NCBI RefSeq assembly: GCF_027270315.1
Contig: NZ_CP114413.1
Location: forward strand, 5,952,001 to 6,016,000
Reading direction: 5' to 3'
Origin: Streptomyces cinnabarinus
GTDB taxonomy: Bacteria; Actinomycetota; Actinomycetes; Streptomycetales; Streptomycetaceae
Length of the DNA stretch: 64,000 nt
A program made the position numbers and the translations under genes. How positions within the stretch are numbered: position 1 is the stretch's first letter; every line of letters begins with the position of its first letter. The notes beneath the pieces are model-generated. The model saw only the letters and a program-made list of their open reading frames with translations, ran no database searches and had not been told where the DNA came from. This document shows positions 54,160-63,275 of the stretch, one piece after another.

Positions 54160-55125
54160 TCAGAGCACCTTCTTGTCGGTCGTGCCGTCGGCCTGGTCGC
54201 CCGGGTCGGCTTCGGTGGAGGGTGTGGAGTCCTGGCCGGAGTCGGAATTCTCCCCCGAGCCGGCCGGTGTGTTCTCCACCGGGGCGTCCTCCCATGCCTC
54301 CGCGTCCCACGGCTCCTCCTCACGGGCCGGGCGGCGCAGCAGCGCGATGGAGCCGGATACGGTCGTCGCCCGCAGCCTGCCGTTGCCCGCGCCCAGCTTT
54401 CCGGTGATCTTGTGGGCGCCCCACTGGCCGTGCACGCGGAGTCCGTCGAAGGCGTTGGAGATGGTGCCGCTCGCGGTGTTGGCCTCGACATCGGCGTCGG
54501 CGGGATGGGGGAGCCGGATGGCGATCTCGCCGGAGACGCTGGTGAGCCGTACGTCGGTCGGGCCCTCCGGGTCGAGGTCGACGATCATCGAGCCGCTGAC
54601 CGAGTCGGCCCGCACGGAGGAGCCCGAGCCTTCGACGACCGTCAGGTCCCCGGAGACCGAGTTGAAGCGGAGGTCGCCGGTCACCGCCTGGGCCTCCAGG
54701 TTCCCGGAGACCGTGTCGGCGCGCACCGGGCCGGAGAGCCCGACGAGCGTGGTGTCGCCGGTGACGCCCTTGACCACCGAGGGACCGCTCACCCCGGAGA
54801 CCACGGCGCCCGCGCCGACCACGCCCACCTCGACGCGCGTGCCGGCCGGGACCGCCAGCGAGACCACGGCGCTGCGCCGCCAGCCCTTGCGGTCGAGCCA
54901 CTTCAGGAAGCCCTTCCAGGGCAGGTCCTCATAGGCGACCGTGAGCGTCCCGCCCTCCTGGGTGACCAGGAGGGGTGGGCCCTCCATCTCCGAGACCTCG
55001 AGGCGGGCGGAACCTTCGTCGGTCCCCACCACGTTCACCGTTCCATTGACGATCCGTACGTGCAGTTCGCGTACGGGCTCGTCGAAGGTGAGCTTCCTCG
55101 GCTCCGTGACGGACCACTCGGACAT
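54160..55125 (-). CDS. DUF4097 beta-strand repeat protein
   Basis: 321 residues from the ATG at 55125 preceded by GGGGAGGTCG. Repeating short strands such as VSGNLEAQAVTGDLRFNSVSGDLTVVEG predict a right-handed beta-solenoid, the DUF4097 (adhesin-like) fold. No signal peptide. The C-terminal 50 residues are acidic and Gly/Ser-rich. It is the usual partner of PadR genes in actinobacteria, suggesting envelope stress sensing, but function is unknown. Confidence 0.87.
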   Translation of the reverse strand: MSEWSVTEPRKLTFDEPVRELHVRIVNGTVNVVGTDEGSARLEVSEMEGPPLLVTQEGGTLTVAYEDLPWKGFLKWLDRKGWRRSAVVSLAVPAGTRVEVGVVGAGAVVSGVSGPSVVKGVTGDTTLVGLSGPVRADTVSGNLEAQAVTGDLRFNSVSGDLTVVEGSGSSVRADSVSGSMIVDLDPEGPTDVRLTSVSGEIAIRLPHPADADVEANTASGTISNAFDGLRVHGQWGAHKITGKLGAGNGRLRATTVSGSIALLRRPAREEEPWDAEAWEDAPVENTPAGSGENSDSGQDSTPSTEADPGDQADGTTDKKVL

Positions 55126-55149
55126 GGTGACGACCTCCCCGTGACAACG

Positions 55150-55184
55150 CGCCATATCGCGTCTCCTGAATTCACGATATATCG
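55150..55184. promoter_or_regulatory. Candidate PadR operator upstream of DUF4097-padR
   Basis: CGATATATCG (55175-55184) is a perfect palindrome; a second ATATCGCG lies at about 55154. Both precede the DUF4097 start by 25-60 nt. AT-rich palindromes of this kind are typical PadR sites. Confidence 0.65.
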
Positions 55185-55271
55185 CGCCCGATGAAAGTCA
55201 AGACACTCTTTCGGGGAGCTTCGGCGTCGTCAAATATGACCAACCCCCGCAAATCGCCCTAGCGTGTGACC

Positions 55272-56141
55272 ATGTCGACGGAACTTCCCCGCACCGGTCC
55301 CGCATCCGGAGGTCCCGCCCCCGGAGCCCTGCTGCTCTGCCGGGCGGAGCCGGAATTCGTCGCCCCCGCCGCCCACCTGCTGCGCGAACCCATGCTGCTG
55401 GTGCCTGCGGGCGGGGAGTGGAGCGTGCTCGTGCCCGAGAGCAGGCCCTGGGCCGACGGGGAGGAACCGGTCGACCGCGTGCTCACCGGCTGGGCCACCG
55501 CGCTCGCCGTCGGCGCCCCCTGGCCCGTCCTCGCGCTGTGGTGGGACGGGGACCGTGCCGGGTACACCCTCGCGTCCGGCTTCCGCCGCCCCGTCGGCTA
55601 CATCTGGCTCAGCGACGGCACCCCCGTCGGCGAGGACGAGGCCATGCGTACCTTCGCCACCCGTCTGAGTCTGGATCCCGTCCTGGACATGGAGTCCCTT
55701 GAGCAGCTCACCCGGACCGACTCCGGGACCGACGCCCGCGCGCGCCTCGGCGGCCTGCTGGCGGTCCTCACCCGCGCGGGAGTCACGCTGCCCGCCGGGC
55801 TGGCTCCCGGCGACTCCGCGGACCGTCTCGTCGCGTCCGCCCGCGTTCAGCCGCAGGTCCGGGCGATCGAGCGGACGGGCTGGCGTGAGGCGGTCCGCTC
55901 GGAACTCGACGCCGTCCGCGCGGAGCTCGACTCCGTCGACGCGAGCCGGCTGGGCACCTGGCTGCCCTGGTCGGGCACCCCCCTCGCCCGCGCGCTGGCC
56001 TTCACCCAGATCGCGGCGGGCCTCCCGCTGACCGCGCTGGGGCTGCACCGCCGCAGCGCCGGCTGGGCCGTCGCGGGCGCACTCCTGCTGGCGCACGGCG
56101 CCCTGGGACTGGCGTACGACGTGACCCGCCCTCGCGACTGA
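55272..56141 (+). CDS. Conserved actinobacterial protein, C-terminal membrane helices
   Basis: 289 residues from the ATG at 55272 (a GTG at 55266 is 6 nt earlier). Residues 1-230 are soluble with many Trp/Gly; two hydrophobic segments (about 237-255 and 258-275) lie near the C-terminus. No known family recognised. Its last six codons plus stop (VTRPRD*) are the first unit of a 24-bp repeat array that runs downstream. Confidence 0.7.
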   Translation: MSTELPRTGPASGGPAPGALLLCRAEPEFVAPAAHLLREPMLLVPAGGEWSVLVPESRPWADGEEPVDRVLTGWATALAVGAPWPVLALWWDGDRAGYTLASGFRRPVGYIWLSDGTPVGEDEAMRTFATRLSLDPVLDMESLEQLTRTDSGTDARARLGGLLAVLTRAGVTLPAGLAPGDSADRLVASARVQPQVRAIERTGWREAVRSELDAVRAELDSVDASRLGTWLPWSGTPLARALAFTQIAAGLPLTALGLHRRSAGWAVAGALLLAHGALGLAYDVTRPRD

Positions 56142-56265
56142 CAAGTGACTCGCCCCCGTGACTGAGACGTGAGCAGTCCCCCGTGACTGAGACGTGATCC
56201 GTCCCCGTGGCTGAGACGTGATCCGCCGCCGCGACAGAGGCATGCCCGCCCCGGGCCTGAGACGG
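56121..56265 (+). repeat. 24-25 bp direct repeat array derived from a gene end
   Basis: Units begin with GTGA (or ATG) at 56121, 56145, 56169, 56194, 56218 and 56242; each reads roughly GTG-Ax-CGx-CCx-CGT-GAC-TGA-GAC. The first is the last codons of the upstream gene. Decay increases downstream; the third unit is 25 bp. Confidence 0.85.
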
Positions 56266-56319
56266 CCGCACGCGTCCTCGCGAACGAGTCAGCCGTAGGC
56301 GCGTCCCCGCGGCCGACCG

Positions 56320-56499
56320 CTACTCGTCGTCCTCGTCGTCCAGGCGCGCCAGCCAGGTTGCCAGTCGCTCCACCGGCACCTCGAAGTCCGGGTTCAGGTC
56401 GACGAACGTGCGGAGCTGCTCGGCGAGCCACTCGAAGGTGACCTCCTCCTCGCCGCGCCGCTTCTCCAGTTCTTCGATGCCTCGGTCGGTGAAGTACAT
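56320..56499 (-). CDS. DUF6104 small protein
   Basis: 59 residues (MYFTDRGIEELEKRRGEEEVTFEWLAEQLRTFVDLNPDFE, ending LARLDDEDDE). Highly acidic, helical, no membrane segment; matches DUF6104 as I remember it. It is encoded downstream of the kgd terminator on the same strand. Function unknown. Confidence 0.85.
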   Translation of the reverse strand: MYFTDRGIEELEKRRGEEEVTFEWLAEQLRTFVDLNPDFEVPVERLATWLARLDDEDDE

Positions 56500-56513
56500 G
56501 CCCACCAGGATAA

Positions 56514-56555
56514 ACGGCCGGGCCGCACCCCCAGTTGGGGGTGCGGCCCGGCCGT
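56514..56555 (-). terminator. Terminator of kgd
   Basis: 20-bp perfect stem (56514-56533 with 56536-56555), 2-nt loop, 12 nt past the kgd stop; also in front of the DUF6104 gene. Confidence 0.9.
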
Positions 56556-56566
56556 AGGACAGAGGC

Positions 56567-59500
56567 TTACGCCTCGAACACCTCACGCACCAGCTGCTCC
56601 TGCTCGGCCTGGTGGCGCTTCGCGGAACCCACCGCCGGGGACGAGCCGTGCGGGCGGGAGATCCGGCGCAGGCGCTCGCCGTGCGGGACGTCCGCGCCGA
56701 CCGCCAGGTCCAGGTGGTCGATGAGGTTCAGGGCGATGAACGGCCACGCGCCCTGGTTCGCCGGCTCCTCCTGGGCCCACAGGTACTTGTCGGCGTTCGG
56801 GTACTTGGCGATCTCGGCCTGGAGCTCGGCACCCGGCAGCGGGTACAGGCGCTCGATGCGGATGATCGCCGTGTCCGTGACACCGCGCTTCTGACGCTCG
56901 GCCTCCAGGTCGTAGTAGACCTTGCCGGCGCAGAAGACGACCTTCTTCACCGCGGCCGGGTCGACCGAGGCGTCACCGATGACCGGGCGGAACTGGCCCG
57001 TGGTGAACTCCTCCGCCTTCGCCGCCGCGGCCTTCAGACGCAGCATCGACTTCGGGGTGAAGACGACCAGCGGCTTGTGGTGCGGGTTGTGCACCTGCCA
57101 GCGCAGCAGGTGGAAGTAGTTCGACGGCGAGGTCGGCATCGCGACCGTCATGTTGTTCTGGGCGCAGAGCTGGAGGAACCGCTCCGGGCGCGCGGACGAG
57201 TGGTCCGGGCCCTGGCCCTCGTAGCCGTGCGGGAGGAGCAGCGTGACACCGCTGGTCTGGCCCCACTTCTGCTCCGCCGACGAGATGAACTCGTCCACGA
57301 CCGTCTGGGCGCCGTTGACGAAGTCGCCGAACTGGGCCTCCCACATCACCAGGGACTCGGGGCGGGCCAGCGAGTAGCCGTACTCGAAGCCCATCGCCGC
57401 GTACTCGGAGAGCAGGGAGTTGTAGACGTTCAGGCGCGCCTGCTCCTCGGAGAGGTACATCAGCGGCGTGAACTCGTCGCCCGTCTCACGGTCGATGATG
57501 ACCGCGTGGCGCTGGCCGAAGGTGCCGCGCTGGGAGTCCTGGCCCGCCAGGCGGACCGGCACGCCCTCCAGCAGCAGCGAACCGACGGCCAGGGTCTCGC
57601 CCATGCCCCAGTCGATCGTGCCGTCCTCGACCATCGACGCCCGGCGCTGGAGCTGCGGCAGCAGACGCGGGTGGACGGTGATGGAGTCGGGGACGTTGAC
57701 CTGGGACTCGGCGATCCGCTTGACGACCTCGGCGGAGATCGCGGTGTTCACCGCGACCGGGAACTCGGCCTGCGGGTCCGACGGCTCGGCCGCGGCCGGC
57801 TGCGAGGTGGCCTCACGGACCTCCGTGAAGACCTTCTCCAGCTGGCCCTGGTAGTCCTGGAGCGCCTGCTCGGCCTCTTCCAGGGTGATGTCGCCACGAC
57901 CGATGAGGGACTCGGTGTAGAGCTTGCGCACCGAGCGCTTCTTGTCGATCAGGTCGTACATCAGCGGCTGGGTGAAGGCCGGGTTGTCCGACTCGTTGTG
58001 ACCGCGGCGGCGGTAGCAGATGAGGTCGATGACCACATCCTTGTTGAACGCCTGGCGGAACTCGAAGGCGAGCCGCGCGACGCGGACCACGGCCTCCGGG
58101 TCGTCGCCGTTCACGTGGAAGATCGGGGCCTCGATCATCCGCGCCACGTCGGTGGCGTACATCGACGAGCGCGAGGACTCCGGCGCCGCCGTGAAGCCGA
58201 CCTGGTTGTTGATGACGATATGGACCGTGCCGCCGGTGCGGTAGCCGCGCAGCTGCGACATGTTCAGGGTCTCGGCCACCACGCCCTGGCCCGCGAAGGC
58301 CGCGTCGCCGTGGATCGCCACCGGCAGGACCGTGAAGTCGGTGCCGCCCTTGTTGATGACGTCCTGCTTGGCGCGCGCGACGCCCTCCAGGACCGGGTCC
58401 ACCGCCTCCAGGTGGGAGGGGTTGGCGACCAGGGAGACCTTGATCTGCTCGCCGTCCAGGCCCGTGAAGGTGCCCTCGGCGCCCAGGTGGTACTTCACAT
58501 CGCCGGAGCCGTGCATCGACTTCGGGTCGAGGTTGCCCTCGAACTCGCGGAAGATCTGGGCGTACGACTTGCCGACGATGTTCGCCAGCACGTTCAGCCG
58601 GCCGCGGTGGGCCATGCCGATGACGACCTCGTCCAGGCGGGACTCGGCAGCGGAGTCGATGACCGCGTCCAGCAGCGGGATGACGGACTCGCCGCCCTCC
58701 AGGGAGAACCGCTTCTGGCCGACGTACTTCGTCTGCAGGAAGGTCTCGAAGGCCTCGGCGGCGTTCAGCCGGCGCAGGATGCGCAGCTGCTCCTCGCGCT
58801 CGGGCTTGGTGTGGCCGCGCTCCACGCGGTCCTGGATCCACTTGCGCTGCTTGGGGTCCTGGATGTGCATGAACTCGATGCCGGTGGTGCGGCAGTACGA
58901 GTCGCGCAGGACGCCGAGGATCTCGCGCAGCTTCATCAGGGACTTGCCGGCGAAGCCGCCGACGGCGAACTCGCGCTCCAGGTCCCACAGGGTGAGGCCG
59001 TGCTCGGTGATGTCCAGGTCGGGGTGCTTGCGCTGGCGGTACTCCAGCGGGTCGGTGTCGGCCATGACGTGGCCGCGGACCCGGTAGGAGTGGATCAGCT
59101 CGAAGACGCGCGCGGCCTTGGTGACGTCGTCGTCGTGCGACGCGTCGATGTCCTTGAGCCAGCGGACCGGCTCGTAGGGGATGCGCAGGGCCTCGAAGAT
59201 GTCGTCGTAGAAGCCGCTCTCGCCGAGCAGCAGGTTGGCGACGATGCGCAGGAACTCGCCGGAGGCGGCGCCCTGGATGACCCGGTGGTCGTAGGTCGAC
59301 GTGAGCGTCATGACCTTCGAGATGCCGAGCTTGTTCAGGGTGTCCTGGGAGGTGCCCTGGAACTCCGCCGGGTAGTCCATGGAGCCGACGCCCATGATGA
59401 CCGACTGGCCGGGCATCAGACGCGGGACCGAGTGGACGGTGCCGAGGCCGCCGGGGTTGGTCAGGGAGACCGTCACTCCGGTGAAGTCGTCCATGCCCAG

Positions 59501-60331
59501 CTTGCCGTCGCGGGCGCGGCGGACGATGTCCTCGTAGGCCTGCCAGAACTCGAAGAAGTTCAGGGTCTCGGCCTTCTTGATGCCCGCGACCACGAGCTGG
59601 CGGTCGCCGTTGGGCTTGACCAGGTCGATGGCGAGGCCGAAGTTGACGTGCTCCGGCTTGACCAGGGTCGGCTTGCCGTCCTTCTCCGCGAAGGAGTAGT
59701 TCATCGACGGCATGGCCTTGATGGCCTGCACCATCGCGTAGCCGATCAGGTGCGTGAAGGAGATCTTCCCGCCCCGGGCCCGCTTGAGGTGGTTGTTGAT
59801 GACGATGCGGTTGTCGAACAGCAGCTTCACCGGGACCGCGCGCACGGACGTGGCCGTGGGCACCTCCAGCGAGGCGTTCATGTTCTTCGCGACCGCGGCG
59901 GCCGGGCCGCGCAGCGTCACCAGCTCGGGGCCCCCCGGGGCCGCTGCGGCGGGCGCGGCCTGCGCGGCCGGCTTCGCGGCGGCGGGCTTGGCCGGGGCCG
60001 GGGCTGCGGCGGGCGCAGGAGCGGCGGGCGCAGCGGCGGCCGGCTTCGGAGCTACGGGCGCCGGTGCGGGCGCGGCCGGTGCGGCGGGCGCCGCGGCCGG
60101 AGCGGGCGCCGGGGTGGCGTTACCCGCCGGAGCCGGGGCGGCGACCCCGCCCGGCTTGTAGTCGGCGAAGAAGTCCCACCAGGCTCGGTCAACCGAGTTC
60201 GGGTCCTGGAGGTACTGCTGATAGATCTCGTCGACGAGCCACTCGTTCGGCCCGAACGCGGCCGCGGGATTCTTGCCCGCTTGGTCGGTGTCGGTCGAGA
60301 TGCTCGAGTTACTGGGGGACTGTGGCGACAC
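56567..60331 (-). CDS. kgd: Multifunctional 2-oxoglutarate decarboxylase/dehydrogenase E1-E2
   Basis: 1254 residues from a GTG at 60331 (MSPQSPSNSSISTDTDQAG). It fuses a short N-terminal anchor (PNEWLVDEIYQQYLQDPNSVDRAWWDFF), an Ala/Pro-rich linker (about 50-125), an E2-like acyltransferase domain (about 140-370) ending at TYDHRVIQGAASGE, and the thiamine-diphosphate E1 region (about 420-1250, with GMAHRGRLNVLANI and GDAAFAGQGVVAETLNMSQLRGY). This is the actinobacterial KGD form that also yields succinic semialdehyde. Codons up to 60556 were rejected as non-conserved. Confidence 0.95.
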   Translation of the reverse strand: MSPQSPSNSSISTDTDQAGKNPAAAFGPNEWLVDEIYQQYLQDPNSVDRAWWDFFADYKPGGVAAPAPAGNATPAPAPAAAPAAPAAPAPAPVAPKPAAAAPAAPAPAAAPAPAKPAAAKPAAQAAPAAAAPGGPELVTLRGPAAAVAKNMNASLEVPTATSVRAVPVKLLFDNRIVINNHLKRARGGKISFTHLIGYAMVQAIKAMPSMNYSFAEKDGKPTLVKPEHVNFGLAIDLVKPNGDRQLVVAGIKKAETLNFFEFWQAYEDIVRRARDGKLGMDDFTGVTVSLTNPGGLGTVHSVPRLMPGQSVIMGVGSMDYPAEFQGTSQDTLNKLGISKVMTLTSTYDHRVIQGAASGEFLRIVANLLLGESGFYDDIFEALRIPYEPVRWLKDIDASHDDDVTKAARVFELIHSYRVRGHVMADTDPLEYRQRKHPDLDITEHGLTLWDLEREFAVGGFAGKSLMKLREILGVLRDSYCRTTGIEFMHIQDPKQRKWIQDRVERGHTKPEREEQLRILRRLNAAEAFETFLQTKYVGQKRFSLEGGESVIPLLDAVIDSAAESRLDEVVIGMAHRGRLNVLANIVGKSYAQIFREFEGNLDPKSMHGSGDVKYHLGAEGTFTGLDGEQIKVSLVANPSHLEAVDPVLEGVARAKQDVINKGGTDFTVLPVAIHGDAAFAGQGVVAETLNMSQLRGYRTGGTVHIVINNQVGFTAAPESSRSSMYATDVARMIEAPIFHVNGDDPEAVVRVARLAFEFRQAFNKDVVIDLICYRRRGHNESDNPAFTQPLMYDLIDKKRSVRKLYTESLIGRGDITLEEAEQALQDYQGQLEKVFTEVREATSQPAAAEPSDPQAEFPVAVNTAISAEVVKRIAESQVNVPDSITVHPRLLPQLQRRASMVEDGTIDWGMGETLAVGSLLLEGVPVRLAGQDSQRGTFGQRHAVIIDRETGDEFTPLMYLSEEQARLNVYNSLLSEYAAMGFEYGYSLARPESLVMWEAQFGDFVNGAQTVVDEFISSAEQKWGQTSGVTLLLPHGYEGQGPDHSSARPERFLQLCAQNNMTVAMPTSPSNYFHLLRWQVHNPHHKPLVVFTPKSMLRLKAAAAKAEEFTTGQFRPVIGDASVDPAAVKKVVFCAGKVYYDLEAERQKRGVTDTAIIRIERLYPLPGAELQAEIAKYPNADKYLWAQEEPANQGAWPFIALNLIDHLDLAVGADVPHGERLRRISRPHGSSPAVGSAKRHQAEQEQLVREVFEA

Positions 60332-60612
60332 GGCGGCAACCGCCCTCTTCCGCTTCACAAGGTTATGGACAGCGGGAATAAAGGCTACGCCCCCATGGCC
60401 GGGAAGGTGAGGCCGGGCAAGGTCATCGTCGTGTAAGTCACATCGGAATGCGCGTTTCGGGCCCGGAAATGGCGGGAAACAAGCGAGGTTCCGGTGGTCG
60501 AGGTATGCGTCGGCCCAGGCCAGGCGCACGGAACGCGCGGGCCTCTGCCTGATCACACGTGTCCGTCAGCCCGGACTCCCGTGGATCTTGTGGCTCCGGT
60601 TCGAACCCTACG

Positions 60613-61719
60613 TCAACTCGACACGGATGGCTCTCCCGGAAGAGTGACAAGAATCCGGCAACCGCGAACGGATTCGGCCACTCCGATCCGGCCGCCGTGC
60701 AGATCCACCGCCCAGCGGGCGATGGCGAGGCCGAGACCCGTGCCGCCGTCGCTGCCCGGACCGTGCGGCGCGGGCACGGCACCGCGGTTGAACCGCTCGA
60801 AGACCCGGTGCCACTGCGACTTCGGGATGCCGGGGCCCTCGTCCAGCACCTCCAGCTCCAGCGACTCGGGCCGGGCGCCGCGCCGCGCCTTCACCGTCAC
60901 CCGCCCGTGTGGCGGACTGTGCTTGACCGCGTTGTCGATGAGGTTGGCCACCACCTGGTGGATGCGCTCGGGATCCGCGTGCGCGGTCAGCTCCGGAGGG
61001 GAGACGTCGAGGGTCAGATGGACGTCCGTACGGGTGTGGCCGCCCGAGCCGGAGGCGATGCCCGCGCGCGTGGAGGCGACCATGTTGGCCTCCTTCAGCA
61101 CGCCCGACAGATAGGGCCACACCTCGAAACGGCGTTTCTTCAGCGGTACGACGCCGTTGTCCAGGCGGGACAGGTCCATCAGGGTGTCCACGAGCCGGCC
61201 GAGGCGCTCCGTCTGTTTCAGCGCCGTGCGCATCGTCTCCGGGTCGGCCTCGGTGACCCCGTCGACGATGTTCTCCAGCACCGCGCGCAGTCCCGCGATG
61301 GGCGTGCGCAACTCGTGCGAGACATTGGCGACCAGCTCCTTTCGCTGCCGGTCCTGGGTCTCCAGCTCATCGGCCATGACATTGATCGTCTCGGCCAGGT
61401 CGCCCAGCTCGTCCCTGCGGTTCTCGCGCACCCGGCGCGAGTAGTCACCGTGCGAGATCGAGCGGGCCACCGCGTTCATCTCGTCCAGCGGCGCGGTGAG
61501 CGAGTGCGCCACGAACTGCGTGATGAGCAGTGTGGCGATCATCGAGAAGACCGTGATGAAGCGCAGCTCCGTCGCGGTGCGCACCGCGATCATCGACAGA
61601 CCCGTGGTGATCAGGACCGAGATGACGACCAGCGCGCCCAGCTTGGTCTTGATCGAGAACGGGCGTACGCCGCCCCAGGGATCCCCGGGGCCTCTCCGCG
61701 CGGCCGGCCCGTCGCTCAT
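60613..61719 (-). CDS. Sensor histidine kinase
   Basis: 368 residues. Two membrane helices (about 27-47 and 53-73) with almost no loop between, so the sensor is intramembrane or cytoplasmic. HAMP about 70-125, HisKA with phospho-accepting H135 (ANVSHELRTPIAGLR), HATPase with NLIDNAVKHSP, DEGPGIP and GGTGLGLAIARW. Overlaps the response-regulator stop (ATGA); stimulus unknown. Confidence 0.9.
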   Translation of the reverse strand: MSDGPAARRGPGDPWGGVRPFSIKTKLGALVVISVLITTGLSMIAVRTATELRFITVFSMIATLLITQFVAHSLTAPLDEMNAVARSISHGDYSRRVRENRRDELGDLAETINVMADELETQDRQRKELVANVSHELRTPIAGLRAVLENIVDGVTEADPETMRTALKQTERLGRLVDTLMDLSRLDNGVVPLKKRRFEVWPYLSGVLKEANMVASTRAGIASGSGGHTRTDVHLTLDVSPPELTAHADPERIHQVVANLIDNAVKHSPPHGRVTVKARRGARPESLELEVLDEGPGIPKSQWHRVFERFNRGAVPAPHGPGSDGGTGLGLAIARWAVDLHGGRIGVAESVRGCRILVTLPGEPSVSS

Positions 61720-62453
61720 GGCGTCGGGGTCTCCAGGGCGTAGCCCACGCCGTGCACCGTACGGATGCGCTCGGCGCCGATCTTCCGGCGCAGCGCCTTG
61801 ATGTGGCTGTCGACGGTCCGGGTGCCGGAGGCGTCGGCCCAGTCCCACACCTCCGCGAGCAGCTGCTCACGGGAGAGCACCGCGCGCGGGGTGTTCGCCA
61901 GGCACACCAGGAGGTCGAACTCGGTGGGCGTGAGATGAACGTCCTCACTGCGCACCCGCACCCGGCGCTGCGCGTGGTCGATCTCCAGCTCGCCCAGGCG
62001 CAGGATGCCGCTGCGTGGTGTGGAGGCCGCGATCGCCGCCCGCTCCACCCGGCGCAGCAGCACATGCACACGTGCCGCCAGCTCCCGCATCGAGAACGGC
62101 TTCGTCATGTAGTCGTCGGCGCCGACGCCGAGGCCCACCAGCATGTCGGTCTCGTCGTCGCGAGCCGTCAGCATCAGCACCGGCACCGGGCGCTGGGCCT
62201 GCACCCGACGGCAGACCTCCAGGCCGTCGAAGCCCGGCAGCATGATGTCGAGGATCAGCAGGTCGGGCTGCCATGCCTCCGCGGTGTCCACGGCCGAGGG
62301 CCCGTCGCCCGCGGTCTGCACGAGGAATCCCTCGGCGCGCAGGCGGGCCGCGATGGCGTCCACGATGGTCGGATCGTCCTCGACCACCAGGACCCGGCGC
62401 TGTGCGCCCGGGCTCGCCGCCGTGCCGTTGTGGGAGGTGTGTGTCTGCTCCAT
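61716..62453 (-). CDS. OmpR-family response regulator
   Basis: 245 residues from the ATG at 62453 (MEQTHTSHNGTAASPG). Receiver domain with acidic pocket E25-D26-D27, phospho-acceptor D69 and K118; C-terminal winged helix with LTPTEFDLLVCLANTPRAVLSREQLLAEVW. First gene of the two-component operon, partner of the overlapping kinase. Confidence 0.92.
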   Translation of the reverse strand: MEQTHTSHNGTAASPGAQRRVLVVEDDPTIVDAIAARLRAEGFLVQTAGDGPSAVDTAEAWQPDLLILDIMLPGFDGLEVCRRVQAQRPVPVLMLTARDDETDMLVGLGVGADDYMTKPFSMRELAARVHVLLRRVERAAIAASTPRSGILRLGELEIDHAQRRVRVRSEDVHLTPTEFDLLVCLANTPRAVLSREQLLAEVWDWADASGTRTVDSHIKALRRKIGAERIRTVHGVGYALETPTP

Positions 62454-62585
62454 CGCCCGCCCCTGAAGTTGCTTTCCGGAATCCGTGGGGTGATCCGTCC
62501 ACTGCACATGCCTGCGCATGCTTGCGATTGACGCTTGAATGATCCGCGCCAGGGAAGCAGCGTACGGGGAGTCACCGCGGCTCGG

Positions 62586-63263
62586 CTATCCAGGTCCGAC
62601 GGCGAGGTGCACGACGTCGGGAACGCCCCGGGCAACCGGGATCTCTTCGGTACGCACCTGTTTGAACCCGGCATTCCACAAGGTTTCTTCGAATTCCGGA
62701 GAGGGCTGCGCCGACCAGACGGCGAGCACTCCGCCGGGGTTCAACACCCTTGCGCAGCTTGCCAGTCCGGCGTCCGAGTACAGTCCGCCGTTTCCCTCGG
62801 TGACGGTCCAGCCGGGGCCGTTGTCGATGTCCAGGCAGAGCGCGTCGAACGTGTCGGAAGTCTCATTGACGTACCTGACCAGGTCCGTTTCCAGGATCCT
62901 GGTGCGCGGGTCGGACCGGGCCCGCTCGGTGAGGCCGGCGAGGGGGCCGGCGCGGTGCCAGTCGATGACGGCCCGTTCGCGTTCCACAACGGTGATCCGG
63001 CCCCAGCGCGGATCGGCGGCGGCGTGTGCGAGCGAGAAGCCGACGCCCAGGCCGCCGATGAGCACGGCCGGGCCGGGGCGGGCGTCGAGGGCGTCCCGGG
63101 CCGCATCCACGAGCAGTCGCTCGGAGCGGCCGTCGGAGGTGTCCATCAGGAAGCAGCCGTTGGCGATGATCTGGAGCAGCTCACCGTGGCGCCGCAGCAC
63201 GACCTCGCCGTGGGGGCCCTCGCGACGGTCCAGGACTTCGGGAATCTCGTACGGAGCGGGCAT
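62586..63263 (-). CDS. Spermidine-synthase-like methyltransferase-fold protein
   Basis: 225 residues. Central Rossmann-like fold: VLIGGLGVGFSLAHAA (about 68-83), ITVVERERAVIDWHR and FDALCLDIDNGPGWT. The start EIPEVLDRREGPHGEVVLRR resembles spermidine-synthase-like proteins lacking an N-terminal barrel. Substrate uncertain; many such genes are misnamed polyamine enzymes. Confidence 0.8.
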   Translation of the reverse strand: MPAPYEIPEVLDRREGPHGEVVLRRHGELLQIIANGCFLMDTSDGRSERLLVDAARDALDARPGPAVLIGGLGVGFSLAHAAADPRWGRITVVERERAVIDWHRAGPLAGLTERARSDPRTRILETDLVRYVNETSDTFDALCLDIDNGPGWTVTEGNGGLYSDAGLASCARVLNPGGVLAVWSAQPSPEFEETLWNAGFKQVRTEEIPVARGVPDVVHLAVGPG

Positions 63264-63275
63264 CCGCTCATCCTG

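Noticed and set aside
56133..56265. CRISPR-like array
   Set aside because: The 24-25 bp units are contiguous without unique spacers, and they decay from the end of a gene; no cas gene is near.
56612..60436. 1274-codon plus-strand frame opposite kgd
   Set aside because: It mirrors kgd and lacks any recognisable domain; GC-rich third positions keep the antisense frame open. The minus strand carries clear family motifs throughout.
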